Source: Petrosia ficiformis
Taxonomy: Eukaryota; Porifera; Demospongiae; Haplosclerida; Petrosiidae
DNA: 64,000 nt
NCBI GenBank assembly: GCA_947044365.1
Contig: OX345636.1
Coordinates: 38,443,200 to 38,507,199 of the forward strand
Direction: 5' to 3'
The notes under the pieces are model-generated. The model saw only the letters and a list, made by a program, of their open reading frames with translations. It was not told the origin of the DNA and ran no database searches. Position numbers and translations under genes: made by a program. Below are positions 41,530-54,100 of the stretch, one piece after another. Numbering within the stretch: the first letter of the stretch is position 1; each line of letters starts with the position of its first letter.

Positions 41530-44386
41530 GTAATAACCTGTCGTCTTGTATTATCAGAGATTATGTAATTATTGTTATTCACTCACCAAATGTATCGCTG
41601 TGTTCGAGATCTGTACTCATATTATCTAAAACAATAAAAATGATATACTTGTACAACAGGATTATCACTTACAGTTTCGTAACCCGGGGGCTTTTGAAAA
41701 AAGAATGAATTAATTGCTAAAGAATGGAGAAATCTGAAAATGAATTTCTTAATTAACCCTTTTAAAACTACCATGTTACTTCCATGAAAGACTGTGAGCA
41801 GACAGACTCGACGAAGGAGACGGTCGACGCCCAACTTTCTAGAAAGAAAACGCTTGTCCCGACTTACCTGCTTGGAATAGCTAGCTATAACTTACACTGT
41901 AGCTGGAGGAGACATCTAGCTTCTGTAGAATCACTTCATTTGGGGCGTGCATACAACTGTGTAGATACAAAAGCCAAATCTCGAGCAACAACAAAAACGG
42001 TAAAAATCACGAAGGAATTGAGAGGAAGCCATCTGATAACATTGTGGTTTTTTAATCAAAAATTCCTGCTCTATAAATAGATTTCATCTCTATATAGCCA
42101 TAACAACAATACAGAGCTAATAAAGCTTATGACTAGGTCATTATTACATCATCCGCATTTTGTGCATAGTAACATTAATAAACTAACGCTTTAAAAGGGT
42201 TAAAAGAGAGTTTGTTTGTGTACCTGATCCCCGTAGCCTTGGTACATGCCATGTTTGTAAGCCATGCTACAGGAAGCTAGAAAATGCCACTTCAAGAGCT
42301 TGTGTCCAGGTTAGTGTTGTTTAGCACTTAGTTTATATCTAGTTACCCATGGTGCTGGAAAGACTGCATTATCGTCAAACTAACATCTGCAGCCATGCTT
42401 TGTATTGCGTTTATGTACGTCACACGTATAATTTGCCATAAATTTCCTGCCATACTTCCAACTTAGTTATGAGGTGATAGTTTAGTCTGACAAGCTAGAC
42501 CCTTGCGGAAAGATGTGGTGGTCTGGGGACACGCATATTCACTAGTTGTGGACTCTGCAAAAATATTGCAGATTAAGTTGTTCAACCACAAGGATTTCAA
42601 CGTCACGAATTGCGGAATGAAGATGGAGCATGAGTATTAAAGCACAGTGAGGCAGCAGAACAATTGGGATACAAGGAATTTAAGGCGCAAAAATTGAAGT
42701 AGTGACAAGTTTTTTGAAGACAAGAGGTGTATTTGTCATCCTTCCCCACTGAATTGGCAAATCACTATGCTATGCTTGTTTCTTGACAGTTTGCTAGGTG
42801 AGGTAGGAAAGATTCTACTGTTGTTTTGATCACCAATGGAGTAGGAAGGAAAGTTATATTTTGGGGGCAGGGCAGCTTCAAAATATCACAACAAAATTGA
42901 CGTTTAAATAAACTAAACATTTGCTATTCTTGGTCATTACACTTAATGAGTTAATTTTGATTAAAACTTCTTAAGGCTGCCTGATGATTGAAAACATCAC
43001 AAATTGTACTGATTAACTTTACAGATTTGCATCTGGGAGGAGTTGTAGATGAAGCTTTTTCCATGTCTATCATTTTTGTACCTCACCTTTAAATCATGTG
43101 ACTATTGCAGCTGCTAATATAGCATTAATTACATTCATTGGAGTTTACACTTTATCACACCACTGTGATAATTGACAATTATACTGCTGACAATTATTAA
43201 TTGTGATTGTAGTAGCAGTATATGCTTGCAGTAATTATTAGGGAGCAGTCCCCCCCCCCACCTCTTCATTGTTGGGGGGTTGGGAGCAACTGCCCCCCCT
43301 GTTCCTACTCTACTGATCAATCCTCTTACAGCCATAACAAAATAATACTCCATTTGGTAGGAATATTATATAATTCTAGCTGATATCTTTTCCATCAGGA
43401 TTATTCCTACTTTGTTTAACAGGTGATACCTCTAACACAAACCCATGAACTGTTGCATTTTGCTCTTCCATCTAAAACACACAGCTCTACGTCCAAAATT
43501 TTGTTATTCTAACCACTCCATCTCGGGCTCGCTCCGGCCCCACATGTCACACTTATTTACGTGAGTATATATGTCATATGTTGTTGGTCAATTAATGGAA
43601 AAGGAACACACTTTGTAGGCAAGCATAGCATAATGATTTGCCAAATCCTGTGTGTAAGACTCCAAACACATCACTGTCTTGTACAAAACTTTTGTGTCGA
43701 TATAGCCCGAGCCTGCGAGGGCTATATCACATCCTCGAACACAAAATTTTGTACCAGACCCTTCCTCCTCCAAGCGAAGGGTGTGGCTATGCCAGACTTG
43801 CATTTCAAATGCACTAACACTTGGTTTTGCTCAGTGTCTAAAGTTTAACTACACCTTCTCAGGCTCACCCCCATAAATGATTACATGCATGCAAGCATTC
43901 TCTAGTAATTAAAATCATATAATATTTATTATAATAATTATTTTTCATGCAATGACCACATCTTCTCTTGTGTAATGCAAACCTCAAATTTTTAAATATT
44001 ACATTCCAGCCCATCTCCACATCTAGTGAATATGCATGTCCCCAGACCTTCCACTTCTTTCTGCGAGGCTCTAGCTAGTGAGCAACTGATATATACATCT
44101 ATAACCAAACTAATTGGTTGAAATGGCCAATTGCAGTGTCATCAATATTTAGAATAATTTTTCTGGTTGCTAATATGTGCCTTAAGTTATGTAATTGATT
44201 ATCACATTGACATAAAGGATATAACAGTTACAGTAATTAAAATGCAGTTACGAAATTAATTACTGCTTTAATAATTATTATGTAAAACAGAAAAAAGGTA
44301 CAACACAGGATAAGAACCCAAAAAAACAAACATAAAAATCGTAAATACAGAAAACATTTACCAAATTAAAAATTAAAATAGAATTT
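41530..44386. other. Intergenic region, no recognised gene
   Basis: 2.9 kb between the palindromic elements and the gene 3 stop. Short frames (for example plus strand 41784-42080, about 98 codons) lack recognisable motifs. A pair of inverted segments is seen at about 42485-42550 (GTGGTCTGGGGACACGCATA, then TTCACTAG) and 44020-44080 (CTAGTGAATATGCATGTCCC, then CAGACC). They may mark the ends of an old element. A hairpin lies at 43680-43756. Confidence 0.5.
43680..43756. repeat. Hairpin related to the 12457/41217 family
   Basis: The arms TTGTACAAAACTTTTGTGT and ACACAAAATTTTGTAC flank the core GATATAGCCCGAGCCTGCGA, then GGGCTATATCACATCC. The core is the same hairpin as in the two identical 264-bp elements, in opposite orientation, but the outer sequence is different. 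Confidence 0.7.
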
Positions 44387-44444
44387 TCACAGATTTGTTT
44401 CTTGGCTTTCATCAAATGGGTGCTTTACATATCTTTCGTCATTC

Positions 44445-44480
<36 letters not shown>

Positions 44481-45109
44481 ATCTCTATATCTTGAAAAGT
44501 CAACTTCATGCTGCGCACTGATGCTATTTAAAACAAAATATATTATAATGTATGTCATGACTTTTATAAACATTCTGTTACTAAGTGGTGTGCTCAGGTT
44601 ACTGTTTAACACATGTGTGCTAATATGTGGTTCCCATGGAAACATTTGCAAAGCTCAAACGTTTCCATGGCATGATTTAGTAACACACCCAGTGTGTTAA
44701 ACAAAAACAGCAATCTGGGCACACCATTTTTGAATATTGGATAGAAGGGTTTAATACTGTAGGTTGGAATAAGCAATCATAGAATTTACTTGAAATTAAG
44801 CAATTCTATAACTATGGTCATGCCAAATGTGTGAATTACAATGGATTAATGCACTCAGGTTATACAACTTTACGACTGAGAAGCAAGAAAAAATTGGGGA
44901 AAAAGATATTTTTACAAATTGCAACAAATTATCATATCCACCTAAATAATTGAACATACATGTACTTAAACAAAAACCATAGACGACAATATTTACCTTT
45001 GGGAGATCCTGCAGTTTGTCGAAAGGATACATTTTGAATGGTAACAAACTCATTATCCGTCTTAGGATCTTTCTGAACAAATGAATAAAATCCATTTCTT
45101 TTACATCTC
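44387..45109 (-). CDS. Gene 3 cytoplasmic tail (two exons)
   Basis: Exon 44997-45109 ([20 protein letters not shown], then [17 protein letters not shown]) and exon 44387-44523 ([15 protein letters not shown], a run of twelve Asp, then [19 protein letters not shown], stop TGA). The Asp run is coded by a (CAT/ATG)n microsatellite at 44437-44484, so its length is likely to vary between individuals. The RCKR after the membrane span fits the cytoplasmic side. Confidence 0.82.
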
Positions 45110-48100
45110 CTGTGATGATTTAACATGTGTTGATGAACGTAATATTTATATTATAGACATACATCATACACACATGAATACATACACATGAACACACATA
45201 CACACACCACACACACACCATCATAATCTGCACATGTAAATGCACACATGCACACAGACACACAAACAGACACAAACACACAAACGAATACAGATAGACA
45301 CACACCAGATGCAGCAGGCCAATATAGTAATAAGAACAATCAATAGAAGTGCTCCCAGTACCACTCCAATCACAATACCAGCAATCTGACCAGCAGACAA
45401 TCCCTCATCATCATCATCTCGTGGTGTTGGAGATGGAGTTGGTGGAGGAAACAGTAGAGTGACAGAGAAGATTATGAAGTCAGTATAAGCACCATTAGCT
45501 ATTGCTTGCTAAATGAAGAAATAAAAGTGATAATTAAACAAAACAAGTGTTTTGGGAAACGAGGATAGAAAGAGTCAAACACATCCCCTTCCAAAACATT
45601 AAATTAAATTTGAAACATGGAACAGGAGTTCAAATGTTTGTTCAAATATTTCATTACTAACTAATCAAATACTAGTATATGCTGGATATTACAGGATATA
45701 TTTTTGTAGGCCATAATATTATAACTGAATAATGAAATACAGCATATTCTAATAATTATTATTAATTATTATTAAGAGTGATCGTACCACAAATTAATTA
45801 AATACATGTACGTTTCAGTGAATCAAACCTGAACTATATAATTATACCAGTGTTGTTTATCCTGTGTCATGTTGAAATTATGCTGATTTGCAGTTTTCAG
45901 TATAATTATCATTACGTTTGTACAATTTGCTATAACAAATTTCATCCAAGATGGATGGCAATCACACATTTTTAAAAGATTTTTCTGATAGCGAAAGCAT
46001 GTGAAAAAAAACATTATTTGCCAAATGACTGATTTTCGTATCCACAGTCACAAATTGTAAGCATATTGGATAGACAACAGCTAAAATACAAAATAATGCA
46101 ATTCATATAATTTATATCTCAGACACTAAACACTCAACAAAACAATAAACATATTATGCTTACTTCAACAGCATCAAGAACTGCTTGTGCATTAAATACT
46201 CCTTCTCCAGTTCTTCTAGCAAAAAGTGTGATTTCTAGACCATTAGGAGTATTTTCTGTCATATAGATCACAACTTCAACCATTGTAGCTTGTCTAAATA
46301 CAATAGAAACAAGCATGTATTATTTCATTATAATAATTATAATTTATATATACATGTATATATACACGTGTACATGTACATGTATATTCAGGAGCGCATG
46401 AATCCCAAGGAGCGTACAACAGCTATATGAAAGCTGTATCAACCTTTGTCGAACGAAAGTACTTGAGATAATGATATTCATAGTGTGTTTCAAGTGCTAG
46501 TGGTAAACATACACGCCTAGCGCTGTATCCTGCATGTGATACAAATGGCGACAAAACGAGAAAAAAGCTGCTAAACGTACTACATGTATATACTAGACGG
46601 CTGTTGAAGAAGAAGATGAAGTATCTTATAAGTAGTGTGAGAGAAGTGGATGCTGTTCATTTCATGAGCAACTAACCTTCCTTGGAAGTTCTTGTGAAGA
46701 CTCCGTCGTTGTTTTGGCCTGTAGCCTTTTCTTTTTGGGCTGCCACTTATTTTTTAACCTTTATACTCTTCGTTGCCTCTTGAGGTAGTGAAGCAAGCGA
46801 TGTTGATCTGGTTCTCTTCATGGGACGTAGGCTCACTACAGCTGCCTTTCTTTTTCCTAACTCGTTAGTGTATACTATACTAGTACTGCACGTGCATTGG
46901 GCACAGTTTGTCAATACATTTTTGTGATCGTCAGCCACTTAGCGCCTCCGACTTGTTTGCTAAGTGTCTGCCCATATATGGGCATTTTGTGCAATTTGTT
47001 GGACAAAGGTTGACACAGTGTTTTATTTAGCAGTTGTACGCTCCTTCCCCGCCTTTGGCGGGATTCATGCACTCCTGATATATTATATGTACAATATCTT
47101 AATGTAATATTTATAAATTATGGTTGGCAGAGTATTATTTAGTTGCATAGGAGCCCAAGGTAAAGGCAAGAGGAGCTTTGTATGTAGAAACATCCAAAAC
47201 TGGTGTGATAAATCAGATAGAGTGTTAACTACATGTATACCATAAACGATATAGCTTAGTTATTAGTTATAATTATGATATATGCCAAAACAGGTTCCAT
47301 ATGCAGAGATATAGACCTAACCATATCAAACAGTTGCCAAACTTGCCATGGTAGCATACACTATACATAATATTATGGACAACCACATAAAGTTCTGAAT
47401 GAACAGTGTTGCTATATGTAATAATTATAGTTATAGTTAAATCACTAGTGTGAGTGTAGTACTGGAAATATAACACAAGCAAAACAGGAGCTTTAAATGG
47501 TTTATACATGTAGTAGTTTGAATTGATAGTAGGGCTGGGAATCGGCTGAGATTCTAAATCGATTATCACTAACTTCAAATCAATTGGTAAAATCAGTGGA
47601 AGTAATTAGGCCAATTACATGTAAGTCAATTAATACTGAAAACTCCTCCCATTTAATGATCAAAAAGGCTTCCTGTCACTTCCATAATGTACATTATTTT
47701 AGGGGTGGACGGTATCTCGATAATTAGTCACCTTTATCGATATTAGTTGATTTTAGTCAATACAATACCATTATTTTTGTTTAATCGATATATCGTTACC
47801 GACAAAGTGAACATGTTGGTCTTTTTAGCAAAGAACCTTAATTGATTAATGTACATTTGTAGTTTAAACATGTATATAGCCTACACCTTTATTGTTTAGT
47901 TAAGACTTCCTTTGCACGTATAAATAAGGTCAGCAGTTGTTATAGCTTGATAGGGGATACAAAGAAAACTGTATCAAGAGTATGACACCCATTTGTGTAC
48001 ATGTTCAGTAAGATCTTAGTCATACAAAAGTAGTTAATTGTATTTACTATTAGTCAATATTAGTCATTATCGTGATAATAGAAATTTAGTTATTCAATAT

Positions 48101-51100
48101 AAAAAAAATCAATATCGTCCACCCCTACATTATTTACTATCACATGCTTGAAAAGTATGTCTTTTGGAATAATTAGCATAATCGATATCACAGACTTACA
48201 TGTAGAATCGATAATCAAAAGTATTTTCAATATTGATTGAGTAATCGATTAATCAATTAATCATCCCAGCCCTAATTGATAGATATCACCAGTGTTGTGG
48301 AGAGGAATGAATTATTAATTATTTGAATTTCATTCACTAAACCCAAATGTTTTCCAGTGCTGTGAACAACATCCAGAAAATATGGAACCGGATATGGTAC
48401 CAACTGTGCTATATATGGAAAATATACACATGTAGCACTGTCAGTACTTTTGATGTTAAGCGTCATAGTGATATAACCTTATATAATACATCATTGTGTA
48501 CTGTTTACCTCTTGAAAAAGTGTGAAAATGCTCGGTGAACATTTCTTTTACTCACAATACTGGAATTATCATTTGGAATAATGTCACACTCATCAGGATT
48601 TTGTAGACAATATTCATTGATAGCCTCGGCAGTTATGATAATGAATGCATTCTGTCTCTCTTCAGTGAACTAGTGGATATTATATATACATGTATGTACA
48701 TATATTTATAATTCGTTTTATACTTCCAATGTAATTATACAGAATATAATGTAATTATAGAAAAATATACATGTAAATACAGTTAGATAGACATGTAGAT
48801 AAATATACGTGTAAATACAGTTAGATAGACATGTAGATAAATATACGTGTAAATACAGTTAGATAGACATGTAGATAAATATACGTGTAAATACAGTTAG
48901 ATAGACATGTAGATAAATATACGTGTAAATACAGTTAGATAGACATGTGTACAATGTAAGTAGATAGATAGAAGGCTTAATGAATAGAAAGATTATAGTG
49001 AATAGACATCAACAGACAAGTAAATTACTGACTATGAATGATTTGTATGCCTGTACTTGAACACAACTTACACTTTCTGTTGTTTCATTGCTTAATGTGA
49101 TCACAATACTATTTTCCCGTTCTACATCAGTAGGTGTTAGTGGTGGAGGTGGTGGTACTATTAAATGAAATAGAAATAGCTAGAGCATCATTACAGATTA
49201 ATCTAAATACTTAATTATAGTTACATCAGGCCTGAGGGCCATTGGGTATGAGAGTGGGGCATTATCACAGTGACAATATATTCCATGTGTGCATGAGGCT
49301 GAGTATAATATATAACAATAATGAAGCATAAAAGTTTTCTTGTTGTGTGGACTATTCTTTTCCAGTACTTTCGCCTAGATGCCAACATTTCTTATAGCAT
49401 TGTGGTTATACCACATGCCATTTGTTGGTTTGTCAGCCCTTTGATTATTAGCTACACGTACATGTACTGTATAATTAAAGATTCATTGTTCAATCATTAA
49501 GATTTCACACACTAACCATATAAATATGCTTGGAAGGGAAATTATTTAAAATGTTAGTAACTCATTTTATACAATTAGATTTTTGAGACAGTGAACAATT
49601 CTGTAAATTTGCAAAGGAGGCTACATGTATATGGGTATTCAAATGGACCAATAGTTATGGATACCAACTGATTTCTTAACTATAGTCACATACATGTACA
49701 TGTATAGTAGTGTTGTTTTGGTTAACTTTGTGACTTCTAGGTACATTGTAATTAAACTGTAACTAAATTACAAGTCTACTGCACTAACTATAACTAACTA
49801 AAATGAAAATTGGCCAATAATGGGTACTTTTAGTCAGTTAACTAAAACCCTTTTTGTAAGCCTATTATTGTTTTAGTCAATTAAACTGAACTAAAAGTTT
49901 GAGAAACCAGGCATACTATAACTACAACTAAAAGTGGTCGCTATAGCTAGTCATACTAAAACAACACTAATGTATAGTTAAGAAGTAGTCAGTGTCATAT
50001 GTTAGAATTTTTATTTTACAAGTACAATATGGGCACATACCAACTATAATAATTACACATGTTCCATTTTCATTTAGACTACTACCAGGTGGACATGAAC
50101 ATGTGAAACTACCAGGTGGTGTGTCTTGACAAATCTGTGTACGATTACATACTGAGGGAATCTGAAGACAATCTGGAAAATCTGTATAAAATAATGAATA
50201 ACATGAAATTTCATATAACAATGAAACTACATGTACATGATGATTTATTATTTATTGTACATCTTTCATAAATGTGTGCAATTATTGTATAATTACAGTT
50301 CATGAAATACAATTATATAATGTGTGAATATATACATGTAAATATAATTTATAAAGTTATACATTTTTTTTAAAATTTTTTGAAGAAAGAGCATGTAGGG
50401 ATATCAAAACCCAAAAAGCATAGAAATGAGATTTGGAAGGTATCTGAGCAACAAAATTAATCTAACCAATCATAGACTTCCACACAACAACTGTACATAC
50501 ATGTACACTTCCACATACATGTACATGTACATGTATACATGTATAAGTAGGGATGTTATAACGAATATATTTTCAGAAAGACAAACTATAGTACATGTGT
50601 AGTTGTGTGTAAGAATGGTAAGAAAGATATATAAATATATATCCCGATACGGTGAAACATCAAAGTAAACCATAGGTTTATATACATGTATCAGATATAG
50701 CACCCTGTGGTCAGATATAGCACTGTGTGGTCAGATATAAAACCTGCCGTCGAAACAGACTACAAGAAAACAACGCTTACCTTCTTCAAAGTGCCGACAA
50801 AAAGGTAGGAGAAGTTCAACAAAGGTTTTGTATTCCGTGAAATATATTAATTATAACACGCCTACTCGTGCTATAACAGAATTATAATCACCTCATCCTC
50901 GCGCCTACGGCCCTCGTGCTCTGTGATTATAAATCTGATATAGCACTCATAGGGTGTTATAACCTACATGTATACATATGTACAGTATATATAATATACA
51001 TGTATTATATACAGTACACATCAGATGCAACTTAAGAGGCACACTCGTATAGAACGCGTGCGCATTTTTGGCGAACGCGTACAATGTTTTTTCGAACGCG

Positions 51101-54100
51101 TACACATTCATTGTTGAACACGTTTGACAGAAGATACAAACGCGTGCGCACGTGCATACAAAACGCAAGCCTTTCACGGGCGTGGCTCAATCATTAATTA
51201 TTTCTGCCATTGGGCAGGGCAGGGCGTTCAAATGAAATCTCGTGTGGAAGTTCTGTCTTTTCTCCTGCTCACTTAACGTTTTTATAGTTATTATAGAGAC
51301 TTGTATACAATTCTTGGTATTAACCAAAGCTTACATAAATTTGTTTGCCATCTCAGAGAACTGGATATCGTTCAACCAAGTTTGGTAAGTACATTATATT
51401 AATTACATGTATATATATATAATATAATAATTGCTGAAATTATAATCTGTATAACTGTTTCTACATGTATGTGTAATAGATGTGGTAAGCCACTGATCAT
51501 GACGAATAAGTAATGTTTTTTTTGTGTTTGGTTTCACATCAGGTTCAATGATTTGATCCAAATGGAAGGTCAATACATGGAGAAGTAGCTTCCTGTTCAT
51601 TGAAGATAGTTTCTTTTATAGATTTAGTGTTGTTATCTATATTCTCACATTTTATTTTATTGTTATATATTGATATATACTCAATTTTGATAATAAATTA
51701 CACACATTGTCTTTCTTGAATCTGTTGTGCATTGCGGCATACTGTCTTAAACAAGAATATTAGATGAAGTTGATGATGAAACAGGAGTTTTAGTGAATAA
51801 TCTTGATAATTATATTATTTTTATTATAACATATAATTATATATAATTATATATACAATCACAAAAATCAATTTAATCTCAAACTTTCAAAATCAGCTTA
51901 ATTTACTGTTCAATCATTAGCTCTTATAATTGAAAACTTACAGAAGACAGCAGCTGCGGAATAAGAACAACTACAACAGTAAAAATAAAACAACAGCAAC
52001 ACACTTGCACCTAGCCCCTCCCCTCTAAATGTGCCACGTCCACGCATGCACGTTTACATGTAGTACAAACACTTTCACATGCGTGCACTCGAACACGTGC
52101 GGGTTTATCTACGAACGCGTGTGGGTTTAACTACGAACGCGTTTACACAACGTGTGAAACGCGTCTGTCTCTTAAGTTGCATCTGATGTGTACTGTATAT
52201 ATATATAATATATATATACAATGTATATTATATATGCATATATATGTCTCACGATGAAGCCATCTTTCATGGCTTTGAAGTCATGAAATACATGTACATG
52301 TATATGAGTTATGTCATGCCCACTTGTGCAATATCAGGCTTATAATGAACTCGCCCTCTGGCTCTCTGGCTTGGTGATTATAAACCTGATATAGCACTCG
52401 TGGCATGACATAACCTACATGTATACATATATTATATACATGTATATATATATATAATTATATACTTAGATATTTGTAAACAATAATTATAATTATGATT
52501 TATGTGAATAGTACATGTGTACATGAATAAATAAAGTGTTATAATACATGCATAATTATATAATATGTACATGTACATGTAGTACTAACCTTCACATGTG
52601 AACCCATCAGATTCTAACTGAAATCCACTCATACAACTGCACTCAAAACTACCATCAGTATTAGTACATATCTGATTACATGGATTACTTGAGTCACTTG
52701 CACACTCATCAATGTCTGGAGCAAAAAAAACATGAAGGGATATGCTATTAACATTATCATTAGCCCACATTTGCAGAAACACAATAAATTATCAATGCGC
52801 ACACACACACTCATCAACATCTAATGCAAGAAAGTTCATGAAGTACATCAAAAATTATACAGATACATGTGTATGCATATCACATAAAAATACATGTAGA
52901 TAATAGTAACAATACATTAACTAATGGCACAAATGAGTGAGGTTACTTAATGCATGAGCAAAAAGGGTGAATCAATGCATTGTGTAACCAAGGCCATTAT
53001 TGCACAATATTGCAATATCACTAGGCCATAGATTGGTAACACATCATACAGTACTACATAAAATTCATTTTTGGGTGACATACAGTATATGTCAAAAAAA
53101 ACTTTACGTTTTGTTTTGTAGTACGACCGTTCTACACTCTGTAGTACGCTAAATCCTCGTCAAAAGTCAGTTTAAACGGTAATTAAATATTCAGTGATAG
53201 ATCGTAAAAACGGTATACAGAATGGTTTATATAATGGAAAATTTGACCATCAAGTATTCACCAAGAAAACAGAAGCTTCACATTTTGTAAAACTGAACTT
53301 GAGGATTTGTCTACATACTCACCAGTCCTTATGCTAACTTCGAAGCAAGCTTCAAGCCTTTCCTAACATCTATGAAGGCAGGAGAATTTGATACAACTGG
53401 ACCGACTTTAGCGGTTACGCCCATCTTTGTCAAAACAATCGTTTTGCTATTTCCACATGGAATAAAGAACTGTGACTGCAGGCGAAGTTGGACAGAGCCT
53501 TAACCTTCTAGAATATCAACTTTGTTTAGGTCTGAATTCTTCTGAGAGAATGTAGCAGTAAAATCTTGTTGGGCTCGTTAACCATGCCAATATTTCAGCA
53601 TTGATTACGTTAATTAAACGTTTAAACGCTAAAAAACTGTTTTAACGCAACGTTAATAGTACGGTACGACAGTTTCGTACTACAGTCGTACTACAAAAAC
53701 GAAACGTAAAGTTTTTATTGACATATACTGTACACTGTACATGTACATGTATATAGCACACTATTCGTATTCGAGTCCAGGAAAGATGCTCATATCTTTT
53801 CACAAATGTTAATAACTATATAATTTTTACAGACGTTAGATACACATGTATCCCAATTTAGAAATTTACTTCTTGGCACTACAGTCCACTCAGACAAACA
53901 TTGTGTACAATTATACAGATTCACTCACCAGTGCAGTTTTTCATGTTATTATCTAATGTATAACCATCTTCACAGAAACACATCTGATCTAAAGGAATAT
54001 CACCAGAACCATCAGATGCTTCTAGAGCACACAACTGTTCACACATATTGTTGGCTGGACACATTCGATCAGGATCAACTGAATGGAAGAGAAATGATAA

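Noticed and set aside
41784..42080. 98-codon plus-strand frame
   Set aside because: No domain, signal or membrane segment, and no splice partners that make sense; length is within chance for this region.
45120..45339. Cys/Val-rich minus-strand frames
   Set aside because: They translate a CA/TG-rich simple sequence in the intron between the tail and membrane-span exons of gene 3.
48766..48957. Regular 38-bp repeats suggesting a CRISPR array
   Set aside because: The repeats are contiguous with no unique spacers and lie in a eukaryotic intron, so this is a minisatellite.
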